Origin: an uncultured Stomatobaculum sp.
GTDB taxonomy: Bacteria; Bacillota; Clostridia; Lachnospirales; Lachnospiraceae
NCBI RefSeq assembly: GCF_937924975.1
Contig: NZ_CALEYG010000033.1
Coordinates: 7,172-71,171, forward strand
Direction of reading: 5' to 3'
Length of the DNA: 64,000 nucleotides
Shown: one piece after another, positions 43,372 to 52,663 of the stretch
Layout: every line of letters starts with the position of its first letter
Numbering within the stretch: the first letter of the stretch is position 1
Translations under genes and position numbers: made by a program
The notes under the pieces: generated by a model
What the model saw: the letters and a program-made list of their open reading frames with translations, nothing else
The model's database searches: none
Told to the model about the DNA's origin: nothing

Positions 43372-43499
43372 GCTTGTCCTTTCGTAGGAGTGCAGTGCGC
43401 TCGGTCGGGTCCGCAAAGCGGAACGTTATCCAGTATAGTGTGCATGCGTAACAACTGCAATCATGACATTGGTACCGGGGCGAGGGGGGAGCGAAAGAA

Positions 43500-43533
43500 A
43501 AACCGGCACAGTCTGCTCGGACTGTGCCGGTTT
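43500..43533. terminator. Terminator hairpin between minus-strand genes
   Basis: AAACCGGCACAGTC (43500-43513) pairs perfectly with GACTGTGCCGGTTT (43520-43533). It lies just after the stop of the four-helix membrane gene and ends its minus transcript. Confidence 0.85.
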
Positions 43534-43559
43534 GAAAAGAGGATTGCGTTGATGTCGGC

Positions 43560-44276
43560 TTAGAGCGCGGAATTGTCGGGAGCGCTGTCCTGTGCGGGTG
43601 GTTCTTCGGTGCCGTTTTCAGCGGTGGGAACTTCCGGCTCTTCAGGTGCGGGAGTTGTACTTTCCGGCAGCGCCGTACCTGTCGCAGCGTTTTCTGCCTG
43701 TGCGGCTTTGGCGGCCTTCGCTTCTTTGGCTTCCTTCAGCTTCTCACTTTCCTTCTTGATTTCCTCGGAAGCGGACTTTACAACCGTAGTGGTCGCCTGT
43801 GCGACGGTCTTGGAGAGATTTTTGCTCGCATCCATGACCTCGGTCAGTGTGTCCTTTGAGAGCTTGCCGCCGGAGAGTGCCATTGCGCCGAAAACGGCGG
43901 TCGCAATACCGGCGAGGAGGTCGAACAAGAAGCCGATGCCAATGTGAACGCTGACGCCGTAGCTTTTCAGCGCAGCGCCCTGTGAACCGAACACGCGGCT
44001 CAGGTTGAGGAGGTTGATCAGCATAATCAAGGTCTGCAGTGCGCCGATGACGGCAACGCCGGTCGCAAAGTTTCTCGGCAGCGCTGTTTTATTGTCCTGT
44101 AGGCAGGCGAGGACAATCGCGATAACGCCGAGTACTGCGATGAAGGTCCCGTCGCCCTGGGTGCCGCGAATGCTCATGGCGCCGAAGAATCCGGCAGAGA
44201 CACTCGCCCAGGGGAGGAAGGCTCCGAGAATTGCAACAGCCGAGGAAATGATGATAAGCAAGCGATTTCGATTCAT
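43560..44276 (-). CDS. Four-helix membrane protein with Ala/Glu/Pro-rich tail
   Basis: A 238-residue protein. Four membrane helices are seen at about 7-27, 46-62, 72-92 and 112-135. About 100 hydrophilic residues follow: a Lys/Glu/Ala coiled-coil-like part (about 160-190), then a Pro/Glu/Thr-rich low-complexity end. I do not recognise a family or function. AAAGGAG precedes the ATG. It is divergent from pepF. Confidence 0.65.
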   Translation of the reverse strand: MNRNRLLIIISSAVAILGAFLPWASVSAGFFGAMSIRGTQGDGTFIAVLGVIAIVLACLQDNKTALPRNFATGVAVIGALQTLIMLINLLNLSRVFGSQGAALKSYGVSVHIGIGFLFDLLAGIATAVFGAMALSGGKLSKDTLTEVMDASKNLSKTVAQATTTVVKSASEEIKKESEKLKEAKEAKAAKAAQAENAATGTALPESTTPAPEEPEVPTAENGTEEPPAQDSAPDNSAL

Positions 44277-44455
44277 GACATATCTCCTTTCTATGCCATA
44301 TAACTATAGCATACTTTCATAAAACGTGACATATTGAACATGATAGATCTGTTTAAGACCTTGATTGTGTAAAACACACAAAACGGATTCACAAAGCACT
44401 TTCTTTTTGGTACGATGATACAGAAGTCAACAGTTGCTCTCGAAAGGAGAACCCA

Positions 44456-46252
44456 ATGGAACAGAAGCTGCCCAAGAGAAGTGAAGTTGCGGTGGAACAA
44501 ACCTGGAAGCTGGAGGATGTCTACCCGGATGTACAGGCCTTTGAAGAAGATCTGAAGCGCGGCCTCGCCCTTGCGGACGAAATTGCAGGCTATGAGGGAA
44601 AACTCGGCGACGGTGCAGATGTGCTCTTAAAGGTCTATGAGCTCTACCAGGAGTGCAAGAAGACAGACTACCGCTTCTTCGGCTATGCGATGATGCGGAG
44701 TGATGTGGACACCGGAAATGCGGACAACCTCGCGCTTTTACAGAAAGCACAGAGTGCGGATGTAAAGATCCTCGAGAAGACGGCTTTTATCGAGCCGGAA
44801 GTGCTGGCGCTCGGCGAGGAGAAGATGAACACCTACTACGAGAGCTGCCCGGCGCTCCGCGCATTTAAGATTACGATTGACGATGCGATCCGTCTTGCGC
44901 CGCACACGCTGAATAAGAGCGAGGAGAAGCTGCTCGCGGCGGCAAACATCATGGCCCTCGCCCCCTATCAGAGTTTCTCGATGCTCCAGAATGCGGACAT
45001 GAAGTTTCCGACGGTGAAGGACGGCGACGAGGAAGTGCAGATCACGAACGGCAGATTTACGCTGCTCGAGGCATCTCCGAACCGTGAGCTCCGCAAGGAA
45101 GTTTTTGAGCAGTACTACGGAACCTATAAGAGCTTCCGCAACACCATTGCGTCGCTCTACGATGCGCAGATGAAGCAGCTCTATTTCTTCGCGAAGGCGA
45201 GAGGTTATAAGAGCTCCTTTGAGGCGGCGGTCGGCAGAGACAATGTGTCTCCGCAGGTCTGTGAGCGGCTGCTCTCGAGCGTTCACAAGAATATTGCGCC
45301 CTTCCACCGCTATATGGCACTCAGAAAGAAGATGCTCGGCGTGGATGAGCTTCACATGTACGATATCTACGCGAACATGTTAAAGGACTACGAGCGCAGC
45401 GTGACTTACGAGGAGGCAAAAGAGATGCTGCTCGAGGGTCTTGCACCGCTCGGCGAGCACTACCTTGAGCTGCTCCGCGAGGCGTTTGAGAATCGCTGGA
45501 TCGATGCGGTCGAGAACGAGGGCAAGCGTGTCGGCGCATACTGCAACTCGGTCTATGCGACCCATCCCTTTGTCCTGATGAACTTTAACAATACCTTTGA
45601 AGATGCCTTTGTGCTTGCGCATGAGCTGGGTCACGCAATGCACTTCTGGCACTCCGACCACAGTCACGACTTCTTCAACGCACAGTATAAGATGTTTGTC
45701 GCGGAGGTCGCTTCGATTACCAACGAGGTCCTGTTGAACCACTACCTGATCGGTAAGGCGGAGTCCCGCGAGGAGAAGGCGTATCTCATCAACCACCTGC
45801 TTGACAGCTTCAAGGGCACGCTGTTCCGCCAGGCAATGCTCGAAGAGTTCGAAATCGAGAGCAATCGGATGTCGGAGACAGGTGTGCCGATCACGGCGGA
45901 TACGCTTTCCGAGCTCTATCTCCGCCTGAACAAGGAGTACTACGGTCCGGCTATGATATCCGACCCGCTGATCGGCGAGGAGTGGAGCCGTGTGCCGCAC
46001 ATGTACATGAACTTCTACTGCTACCAGTACGCGACGAGTTTTGCGGCTTCGGTTGCGGTCGCAAAGCGCATCCTGACCGAGGGAGAGCCGGCACTCAAGG
46101 ATTACATCCGCTTCCTCTCCGCAGGTTGCACGGACGATCCGGTCAGTATCCTGAAGATTGCAGGCGTGGATCTTTCGACCGAGAAGCCGGTTGAGGACGC
46201 GATGAAGTACTTTGATGAACTGCTGACACAGCTCGAGGAGCTGGCAGAGTAA
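44456..46252 (+). CDS. pepF: Oligoendopeptidase F
   Basis: A 598-residue M3B metallopeptidase that cuts short peptides in the cytoplasm. The zinc motif is AHELGHAMHFW (HExxH) near residue 390, and a later Glu in FVAEVASITNEVLLNHYL completes the site. Length and N-terminus (RSEVAVEQTWKLEDVYPDVQAFEEDL) are normal. GAAAGGAG precedes the ATG. A strong terminator follows. Confidence 0.95.
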   Translation: MEQKLPKRSEVAVEQTWKLEDVYPDVQAFEEDLKRGLALADEIAGYEGKLGDGADVLLKVYELYQECKKTDYRFFGYAMMRSDVDTGNADNLALLQKAQSADVKILEKTAFIEPEVLALGEEKMNTYYESCPALRAFKITIDDAIRLAPHTLNKSEEKLLAAANIMALAPYQSFSMLQNADMKFPTVKDGDEEVQITNGRFTLLEASPNRELRKEVFEQYYGTYKSFRNTIASLYDAQMKQLYFFAKARGYKSSFEAAVGRDNVSPQVCERLLSSVHKNIAPFHRYMALRKKMLGVDELHMYDIYANMLKDYERSVTYEEAKEMLLEGLAPLGEHYLELLREAFENRWIDAVENEGKRVGAYCNSVYATHPFVLMNFNNTFEDAFVLAHELGHAMHFWHSDHSHDFFNAQYKMFVAEVASITNEVLLNHYLIGKAESREEKAYLINHLLDSFKGTLFRQAMLEEFEIESNRMSETGVPITADTLSELYLRLNKEYYGPAMISDPLIGEEWSRVPHMYMNFYCYQYATSFAASVAVAKRILTEGEPALKDYIRFLSAGCTDDPVSILKIAGVDLSTEKPVEDAMKYFDELLTQLEELAE

Positions 46253-46258
46253 ATCACG

Positions 46259-46286
46259 AGAGGCGCCCGAAGGGGCGCCTCTTTTT
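46259..46286 (+). terminator. Terminator after pepF
   Basis: AGAGGCGCCC (46259-46268) pairs with GGGCGCCTCT (46273-46282) with a 4-nt GAAG loop and a T-run. Confidence 0.92.
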
Positions 46287-46350
46287 GTGCCGTGCTTCAG
46301 GCTGCTTAGGAGAGCAGCGGGGGGCACAGAGCAGAAGAGGGAGGAAAACA

Positions 46351-47016
46351 ATGGCAGTTACATTTTTTGCGGCGCTTGCGCGCATGAAGTATATTGACCG
46401 CTGGGCATTGATGCGGGCGAGCCGGCGCGAGAACCTGAGCGAGCATGCGGCCGAGGTCGCGATTCTCGCCCATGCGCTCTGTGAGATCGGAAATTTGCGC
46501 CACGGCAGACAGCTAAACGCCGAGCGCGCGGCCGTGATCGGTTTATTCCACGACGCGAGCGAGATTATTACCGGCGATATGCCGACGCCGGTCAAGTACG
46601 GCAGCGCGGCGCTCCGCGAAGCGTATCATGCGGCGGAGGAGAGGGCGACGGAGAGTTTACTTGCGCGTCTGCCGAAGGATCTCGCGGCGGTCTATGCGCC
46701 CTTACTCGGTGTGGTCACCGCAGCGGAAGAAGGCGGAGAGGAAGAACTCTATCTTTGGCGGCTCGTCAAGGCAGCGGATAAGCTCTCGGCCTATATTAAG
46801 TGCCTGGAGGAGGAGAGTGCGGGTAACACCGAGTTCCGTACGGCAAAGCGCAGCATAGAGGCAGAGCTTAAGCGGCTCGCTGTAGAATTGCCGGAGCTTC
46901 GGGATTTTATGGAGAATTGCCTGCCGCCTTACGGCAATACGCTGGATGAGCTTTCCGTACAGGGTGACTGGGATGAAAAAAAGCATACGGAGACAGTGCC
47001 GGATGCAGAGGCGTAA
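46351..47016 (+). CDS. yfbR: HD-domain 5'-deoxynucleotidase (YfbR-like)
   Basis: A 221-residue HD phosphohydrolase. The metal ligands are in LSEHAAEVAILAHAL, GLFHDASEIITGDMPTPVKY and LVKAADKLSAYIKC. This matches YfbR, which removes phosphate from deoxynucleoside 5'-monophosphates. GAGGGAGG lies before the ATG. The last 20 residues are acidic and probably disordered. It stands alone between terminators and the metal operon. Confidence 0.88.
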   Translation: MAVTFFAALARMKYIDRWALMRASRRENLSEHAAEVAILAHALCEIGNLRHGRQLNAERAAVIGLFHDASEIITGDMPTPVKYGSAALREAYHAAEERATESLLARLPKDLAAVYAPLLGVVTAAEEGGEEELYLWRLVKAADKLSAYIKCLEEESAGNTEFRTAKRSIEAELKRLAVELPELRDFMENCLPPYGNTLDELSVQGDWDEKKHTETVPDAEA

Positions 47017-47053
47017 CGCGAACAAAAATTAGCGCCTCTAAAGTTAAAAAAAT

Positions 47054-47081
47054 TTGACTTTTCCGGAAAAGATGGTATTCT
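47054..47081 (+). promoter_or_regulatory. Promoter of the metal-efflux operon
   Basis: TTGACT (47054-47059), a 16-bp spacer and TATTCT (47076-47081), directly upstream of an ArsR-type operator. Confidence 0.78.
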
Positions 47082-47093
47082 GGAATAAACAAA

Positions 47094-47115
47094 TGAACAA
47101 ATGCTCATATGTTCA
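47094..47115. promoter_or_regulatory. ArsR/SmtB-type operator
   Basis: TGAACAAATG-CT-CATATGTTCA, an inverted repeat with 9 of 10 matching positions. It resembles the TGAACA-n-TGTTCA operators of SmtB, CzrA and CadC repressors. It sits just after the -10 box, where bound repressor would block transcription until metal arrives. Confidence 0.8.
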
Positions 47116-47151
47116 AATGTGATAGATGCTTGCAAATTCAGAGGAGGAGAT

Positions 47152-47460
47152 ATGCCGGAGAAAGTCAGACAGCAGGTGCCGAGCGAAGATCAGCTCTACG
47201 ATCTCGCCGAGCTCTTTAAGGTTTTCGGGGATTCGACGCGAATCCGCATTCTATACCGCCTGTTTTCGGGAGAGTACGGCGTGAATGAGCTCGCGGAGAG
47301 TCTGAACCTGACGCAGTCGGCCGTTTCCCACCAGCTGAAACTGTTAAAGCAGGCGAGGCTGGTGCAGGCGCGCCGCGAGGGGAAGTCGATGATCTATGCG
47401 CTCGCCGATGACCATGTGAGCACGATGATCGGGCAGGGCTTGGAACACATTGCAGAATAA
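47152..47460 (+). CDS. ArsR/SmtB-family metal-sensing repressor
   Basis: A 102-residue winged-helix repressor. LAELFKVFGDSTRIRILYRLF and VNELAESLNLTQSAVSHQLKLLKQARLVQARREGKS are the DNA-binding core. The C-terminal helix has DDHVSTMIGQGLEHIAE, with Asp and His residues placed as in the alpha-5 metal site of SmtB/CzrA (Zn-type), and no CxC of the ArsR/CadC site is seen. It controls its own operon with the HMA protein and the P-type ATPase. GGAGGAG precedes the ATG at 47152. Confidence 0.9.
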   Translation: MPEKVRQQVPSEDQLYDLAELFKVFGDSTRIRILYRLFSGEYGVNELAESLNLTQSAVSHQLKLLKQARLVQARREGKSMIYALADDHVSTMIGQGLEHIAE

Positions 47461-47471
47461 GGAGACGAAAG

Positions 47472-47687
47472 ATGAAAAAGAAGTTTGCTTGTGAGATTGA
47501 TTGTGCAAATTGCGCGCAGAAGGTGGAAGATGCTATCCGGAAGGTGGACGGCGTCGTGGATGTGAAGGTGAATTTCCTGATGCAGAAGTTCACACTTGAG
47601 GCGGAGGACGCGTCGTTTGAGCAGGTTTTGGATGCCGCAATCCGGGCCGGACAGCAGGTTGAGGCGGACTTTACGGTGGCGCGCTGA
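47472..47687 (+). CDS. Stand-alone heavy-metal-associated (HMA) domain protein
   Basis: A 71-residue ferredoxin-like HMA domain. The metal-binding motif is DCANCAQ (Cys11 and Cys14), with an Asp before the first Cys. That Asp version is typical of Zn/Cd/Pb-transporting systems. The rest (VEDAIRKVDGVVDVKVNFLMQKFTLEAED) is the standard fold. It is followed within 18 bp by an ATPase lacking this domain, so it probably serves as its detached metal-binding module. Confidence 0.9.
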   Translation: MKKKFACEIDCANCAQKVEDAIRKVDGVVDVKVNFLMQKFTLEAEDASFEQVLDAAIRAGQQVEADFTVAR

Positions 47688-47705
47688 TAGATAGGAGGAA
47701 GAGGC

Positions 47706-49592
47706 ATGAATCGCAAACAACAGGCGTTGCTTCGGCGCATTCTGATTGCGGTGGCGTGCTATGTGGCGCTGCTGCTTTTTGAGAAGAGCGGCACAGCCGA
47801 ACGACTGCACATACCGGAATGGTGTAGCGCCGCGCTTTTTCTGGTGCCGTACCTCCTGGTGGGGCGGGATGTCATTGTCAAGGCACTCAAAAATATCCGG
47901 AACGGCCAGGTCTTTGACGAAAACTTTCTCATGCTGATTGCGACGGTCGCCGCCTTCGGCATCCGCGAGTATTCGGAAGCCTGCGCGGTCATGATTTTTT
48001 ATCAGGTCGGCGAGCTCTTTGAATCGCTGGCGGTCGGAAAATCCAGAGCTTCGATTACGGCGATGATGAGCATTGCGCCGGAATCGGCCAATGTGGAGCG
48101 GGACGGGAAAATCCAGGAAGTGGATCCGGATGAGGTAGAGGTCGGTGAGATGATTCTGATCCGCCCCGGCGAAAAGGTGCCGCTTGACGGCATTGTCCTC
48201 GAGGGAAGTTCTTTTCTCGACACGGCGGCGCTGACCGGTGAGCCGGTGCCGCGCGAGGTGCGCCCCGGCGATGCGGTGATCAGCGGCTGTGTGAACGGGG
48301 AGACCGCACTTCGCGTGAAGACAAGCAAGGCCTATGAGGACTCGACGGTCTCGCGGATTCTGCAGCTGGTCGAGAGCGCGAGCGAGAAGAAGACCCGCAT
48401 GGAAAATTTCATCACCCGCTTTGCGCGCTGGTATACACCGATCGTGACGGTCACGGCACTCCTGCTGGCACTTATCCCGCCACTTTTCTTCGGCGCTCCG
48501 GCGGCGTCCTGGATAAAGCGCGCCTGCATTTTCTTAATTGTCTCCTGTCCCTGCGCACTGGTCATCTCGGTGCCGCTCGGCTTCTTCGGCGGCATCGGTG
48601 CGGCGTCCAAGCGCGGCGTTCTCGTCAAGGGCTCTAACTTTCTCGAGACCGCTGCGGAGTTAAAGACGCTGGTCTTTGATAAGACCGGTACGCTGACCCG
48701 GGGAGAGTTCCGTGTGGTCGGGATTCACCCCGCGGAAGGATGCAGCGAGGAGGAACTTCTCTCGATGGCGGCGCACGGAGAGAGCCTCTCTTCGCATCCG
48801 ATTGCCCAATCCATTTTACAGGCCTATGGCGGTGAAATTGACCGCGCGCGTCTCGGTGAGATGCATGAGGCGGCCGGGCACGGACTCGAGGGCATGTTGG
48901 ACGGCAGAGAGTTGCTTCTCGGCAATGAAAAGCTCCTTGCGAGCCGTGACATTGCCTTTTCGGCAGTCAAGGAGCACGGAACCGTGGTATACGCCGCACA
49001 CGGCGGCAGTTATGTGGGACATATCATCATTGCGGATGTCGTGAAGCCGGGCGCCGCGGCGGCACTCCGTCAGCTCCGCGAAGTCGGCATCGAGAAGCTG
49101 GTCATGCTGACCGGCGACCGGAAGGATGCCGCAGAGGCGATTGCCGCGGAGGTCGGTGTCGACACGGTCTATCACGACTTGCTGCCCGCGGATAAGGTTG
49201 AGAAAGTCGAGGCTCTGCTCGCGGCCGAGAAGAAGAACGAAAAGATCGGCTTTGTCGGCGACGGTATCAACGACGCGCCGGTGTTGATGCGCGCGGATGT
49301 GGGCATTGCAATGGGCTCGCTCGGCAGCGACGCGGCCATCGAGGCTGCGGATCTTGTCATCATGGACGACGAGCTCTCGAAGATCGCGGACATCATCCGC
49401 ATTTCGAGAAAGACAGTTCGCATCGTGCGGCAGAATGTCGCCTTTGCGTTGATTGTCAAGGCGGCGGTCCTGATTCTCGGCATCTTCGGTCTCGCGAATA
49501 TGTGGGAAGCAGTCTTCGGCGATGTCGGCGTGACGGTGATTGCCGTGCTGAACGCGATGCGCGCGCTCACACCGCCGTCCGCTCGGCGCTGA
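47706..49592 (+). CDS. Zn/Cd/Pb-type heavy-metal P1B ATPase
   Basis: A 628-residue efflux pump. Motifs are TGEPVPREV (actuator), SCPCALVISVP (metal site CPC in helix 6), DKTGTLTRG (phosphorylation), MLTGDRKDAAEAIA and GDGINDAPVLMRADVGIAMG. The CPC with ISVPLGFFGGIG and the last helix favour zinc, cadmium or lead over copper. No N-terminal HMA domain is present; the protein begins with a membrane helix. The regulatory partner is the upstream ArsR protein. The end overlaps the convergent LysR gene by 26 bp. Confidence 0.93.
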   Translation: MNRKQQALLRRILIAVACYVALLLFEKSGTAERLHIPEWCSAALFLVPYLLVGRDVIVKALKNIRNGQVFDENFLMLIATVAAFGIREYSEACAVMIFYQVGELFESLAVGKSRASITAMMSIAPESANVERDGKIQEVDPDEVEVGEMILIRPGEKVPLDGIVLEGSSFLDTAALTGEPVPREVRPGDAVISGCVNGETALRVKTSKAYEDSTVSRILQLVESASEKKTRMENFITRFARWYTPIVTVTALLLALIPPLFFGAPAASWIKRACIFLIVSCPCALVISVPLGFFGGIGAASKRGVLVKGSNFLETAAELKTLVFDKTGTLTRGEFRVVGIHPAEGCSEEELLSMAAHGESLSSHPIAQSILQAYGGEIDRARLGEMHEAAGHGLEGMLDGRELLLGNEKLLASRDIAFSAVKEHGTVVYAAHGGSYVGHIIIADVVKPGAAAALRQLREVGIEKLVMLTGDRKDAAEAIAAEVGVDTVYHDLLPADKVEKVEALLAAEKKNEKIGFVGDGINDAPVLMRADVGIAMGSLGSDAAIEAADLVIMDDELSKIADIIRISRKTVRIVRQNVAFALIVKAAVLILGIFGLANMWEAVFGDVGVTVIAVLNAMRALTPPSARR

Positions 49593-50499
49593 GGCAGCGC
49601 TCAATTTCTTCGAGAAAATGAAGCATCAGATCATTCGGAACGGTTCCTTTTTTCAGGATGTAACCGATCCGCATGGTCTGATTTTTATTGTGCCTGTCTT
49701 CGCGAAACGGAATCGCGACATAGTCGGAGCCGTTTAAGTCGCGGCTTATGATGCCCGAGCAGAGGGTGTAGCCCTGAATGGAGCGCATAAGATTTAAGTT
49801 GGTCGCGCGGTCGGAGGTCTTGATGACGCGCGGGTAGTCGCGGTCGCTCAAAATTTCCTCGGCGAGAAAAGCAGAGCTGTCTTCGCCCTGGTCAAACTGA
49901 ATGCAGGGGTAGGGCTGCAGTTCTTCGAAGCTAATCGAGGCGAGAGAGGCCAGCGGGTGGTCTTTGTAGAGATAGACATAGGCGTTGCACTCAATCAGCG
50001 GGTGGAATTCGAGTAGTTCCTCGCGGAAAATTTTTGAGAGAAAGCGGTGGTTAAAGCTGCTCTCATAGAGGATGCCGACATCGGACTTGCTGCTGATCAC
50101 GTTGCGGATGACATCGATCGTGCGGGTCTCGAGCACCGAGAACTGGTACGCATTCGTGTCAAAGTGTCGGGTCATATTGGCAAAGGCCTGGGTCACAAAG
50201 GAGTAGTGCTGGGTCGAGATGGAAAAGCGCTGCCGGATCTGGCGGGAAGCGCCGAAGCGATCCATCAGGAGCTCATATTGCTGGTGAAGTTCTCTCGCGC
50301 GCGCCAGAAATTCCGTGCCGTCCGGTGTCAGGCTGATGCCGCGTGAGTTTCGGTTAAAGAGACGGAAGCCCAGTTCTTCCTCGGCCTCTTTGACGGCGTT
50401 CGTGAGAGCGGGCTGTGAGAGGAAGAGTTTTTCCGCGGCGCGGTTGATACTGCCGGCATCGGCAATTTCTGTGAGATAATAGATTTGCTGAAGAGTCAT
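49567..50499 (-). CDS. LysR-family transcriptional regulator
   Basis: A 310-residue regulator. The N-terminal helix-turn-helix is MTLQQIYYLTEIADAGSINRA, then AEKLFLSQPALTNAVKEAEEELGFRLFNRN. The C-terminal effector domain has DVGILYESSFNHRFL and the TxxGxxLCSGI-like stretch. It resembles the CysB/CbbR-like group seen in Lachnospiraceae, but the target is unknown. GGGAGG precedes the ATG at 50499. A much longer open frame upstream lacks LysR similarity. Confidence 0.88.
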   Translation of the reverse strand: MTLQQIYYLTEIADAGSINRAAEKLFLSQPALTNAVKEAEEELGFRLFNRNSRGISLTPDGTEFLARARELHQQYELLMDRFGASRQIRQRFSISTQHYSFVTQAFANMTRHFDTNAYQFSVLETRTIDVIRNVISSKSDVGILYESSFNHRFLSKIFREELLEFHPLIECNAYVYLYKDHPLASLASISFEELQPYPCIQFDQGEDSSAFLAEEILSDRDYPRVIKTSDRATNLNLMRSIQGYTLCSGIISRDLNGSDYVAIPFREDRHNKNQTMRIGYILKKGTVPNDLMLHFLEEIERCLSAERTAV

Positions 50500-50883
50500 G
50501 ACAGCCTCCCGATATATCTTGAATTGATAACGTAGCGTGTAATCGCATTTGATACTAACATGCAAAACCCGGCGAAACAAGGTCATCGCCGCGGCAAAAC
50601 GGGCGCGGCGGCGCAACAGGAAATAAGCGCGGGCAAGATAGAGAGAAAGCGGTGAAGACAGAGCGCGATTGAATTGAAAGAGGCAGGGTTTCAGGACAGG
50701 AAAAGAGCTCGTCGCCGGAAAGACCGGAGACGAGCTCTTGTTGGATAAGTTGCAAGAAGAACTACGCTTTACTCTCCCCGAGCGCGTCGGGAGGAAAGCG
50801 AGCGTGTAAGTTCCGGTGTTCGCCGAAAAGCTTGTTCCGAATTTGTGCCATTCTCGCAAGCGGTCATTGCGGCAAAGGCAGGA
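50500..50883. other. Spacer between LysR gene and riboflavin operon
   Basis: It holds the LysR leader and the riboflavin terminator. No further gene is supported. Two overlapping open frames on each strand have no ribosome sites. Confidence 0.5.
50699..50739 (-). terminator. Terminator of the riboflavin operon
   Basis: AAGAGCTCGTC (50703-50713) pairs with GACGAGCTCTT (50729-50739). The stem extends with CCGG pairs, and T-rich sequence follows in the minus direction. Confidence 0.8.
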
Positions 50884-51354
50884 TCAGAGTTTCTCTAAGA
50901 GAGAAATCATCTCGAGCGCAGCGACCGCGCATTCGAAGCCTTTGTTGCCGGCCTTCGAGCCTGCGCGGAGCAGTGCCTGCTCGAGCGTGTCGCAGGTCAG
51001 AACCCCGAAGAGCACGGGGAGACCGCTCTCCAGGCCGACAGCGGCCAGACCCTTGGAGACTTCGTTGCAGACATAGGTATAGTGGTCGGTATCGCCGCGA
51101 ATGACCGCGCCGAGCGCAAGGACCGCGTCGTACTTGCCGCTCTCCGCCATTTTTTTTGCGACGAGCGGAAGCTCAAAGGCGCCGGGCACCTTGACCAGTG
51201 AAATCTGTGCGGGGAGCACGCCGTGGCGGAGCAGAGCGTCCTCCGCACCGTCAATCAGACGGGAGACCACAAGGTCGTTAAAGCGCGCAGCAACGATACC
51301 GATGCGGATTTTTTCGGGGGACTCGAGATGTAAGCTTCCTTCGTAAAGGTTCAT
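50884..51354 (-). CDS. ribH: 6,7-dimethyl-8-ribityllumazine synthase
   Basis: A 156-residue lumazine synthase, the penultimate step of riboflavin synthesis. Motifs: IGIVAARFNDLVVSRLIDGA, VKVPGAFELPLVAKKMA, ALGAVIRGDTDHYTYVCNEVSKGL (catalytic His) and VLTCDTLEQALLRAGSKAGNKG. Length is normal. It is the last gene of the rib operon. Confidence 0.96.
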   Translation of the reverse strand: MNLYEGSLHLESPEKIRIGIVAARFNDLVVSRLIDGAEDALLRHGVLPAQISLVKVPGAFELPLVAKKMAESGKYDAVLALGAVIRGDTDHYTYVCNEVSKGLAAVGLESGLPVLFGVLTCDTLEQALLRAGSKAGNKGFECAVAALEMISLLEKL

Positions 51355-51410
51355 GGCAGTATCCTCTCTTTCACGGATTCGGTTTTCTGGGTGTCTGTTC
51401 GCAAAGGGGT

Positions 51411-52628
51411 TCAGCAGCTCTCGCGGAGCAGGGTCGCATCCAAAAGATGCCCCATGCGGTGCCGCTTGGTGCGGAGGTAGCGGATATCATGGCGGTTTGC
51501 GGGAATTTCGAGCGGGACGCGTGCCGCAACCGGAATGCCGAAGTCCGTGAGCTGGGCGATTTTATCGGGGTTATTGGTCATAAGGTGCAGAGACCGCACG
51601 CCGAGGGCGCGGAGCATGGCGGCCGCCGGGGCGTAGTTCCGGAGATCGTCCGGAAAACCGAGCGCGCGGTTGGCCTCGACGGTGTCGAGCCCCTGTTCCT
51701 GGAGCGCATAGGCTTTCAGCTTGTTGAGGAGGCCGATACCGCGTCCCTCCTGGCGGAGATAGAGGAGCACGCCCTCACCCGCCGCCTCAATCTGCCGGAG
51801 AGCGCGCTGTAGCTGTTCGCCGCAGTCGCAGCGCTTCGAGCCGAAGACATCGCCGGTCATGCACTCGGAGTGCATGCGGCAGAGCACTGCCTCTTTTCCG
51901 GCAATATCGCCCTTGACGAGTGCGAGGTGTTCGAGCCCGCTCAGCGGATCGAGAAAGCCGTGAATTTGAAAGTCACCGAAGGCACTCGGGAGGGAAGCGT
52001 TCGCAACTTCTTCGAGCGCGTAGTCGTAGCGCTCGCGGTAGCGGACCAGATCCTCGATGCTGATGATGCTGAGGTCCTCGCGCTCGGCGAAGGTAAGCAG
52101 TTCTTTGGTCCGCATCATCTCGCCGTCCTCGCGCATTATCTCGCAGCAGAGGCCGGCTGGCTTTAGTCCCGCGAGGCGGCAGAGGTCAACGGTCGCCTCG
52201 GTGTGGCCGCGGCGCTCGAGCACGCCGTGCGGACGCGCGAGGAGCGGAAAGAGGTGTCCCGGGCGGCGGAAATCCGAGGGAACGGCGTCTGCGGCAACCA
52301 GTTTCCTTGCGGTCAGGGCGCGCTCGGCGGCGCTGATGCCGGTCGTGGTCTCGATATGGTCAATCGAGACCAGAAAGGCAGTCTCGTGGTTATCGCTGTT
52401 TACGGCGGACATCGGCGGCAGACCGAGCTTTTTTGCATAGTCCGCGGCCACCGGGAGGCAGATCAGGCCGCGCGCAAGTCCGGCCATCCGATTCACGAGT
52501 TCCGCAGAGGCAAATTCGGCGGCGCAAATCAGGTCGCCCTCGTTTTCGCGTGAGGGGTCATCGATGCAGACAATCAGTTTTCCGGCGCGAAGATCCGAGA
52601 GCGCCTGTTCAATCGTTGAAAATCCCAT
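51411..52628 (-). CDS. ribBA: Bifunctional DHBP synthase / GTP cyclohydrolase II
   Basis: A 405-residue fusion. Residues 1-200 are 3,4-dihydroxy-2-butanone-4-phosphate synthase (DDPSRENEGDL, GHTEATVDLCRLAGL, CEIMREDGEMMR). Residues 205-405 are GTP cyclohydrolase II, with the zinc motif CRMHSECMTGDVFGSKRCDCG and RQEGRGIGLLNKL. It supplies both starting substrates of the pathway. The gene order ribD-ribE-ribBA-ribH is the common Firmicutes order. Confidence 0.96.
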   Translation of the reverse strand: MGFSTIEQALSDLRAGKLIVCIDDPSRENEGDLICAAEFASAELVNRMAGLARGLICLPVAADYAKKLGLPPMSAVNSDNHETAFLVSIDHIETTTGISAAERALTARKLVAADAVPSDFRRPGHLFPLLARPHGVLERRGHTEATVDLCRLAGLKPAGLCCEIMREDGEMMRTKELLTFAEREDLSIISIEDLVRYRERYDYALEEVANASLPSAFGDFQIHGFLDPLSGLEHLALVKGDIAGKEAVLCRMHSECMTGDVFGSKRCDCGEQLQRALRQIEAAGEGVLLYLRQEGRGIGLLNKLKAYALQEQGLDTVEANRALGFPDDLRNYAPAAAMLRALGVRSLHLMTNNPDKIAQLTDFGIPVAARVPLEIPANRHDIRYLRTKRHRMGHLLDATLLRESC

Positions 52629-52663
52629 GGCAGAAGTCCTTTCTCTTATTGTGGCAAACGGTT

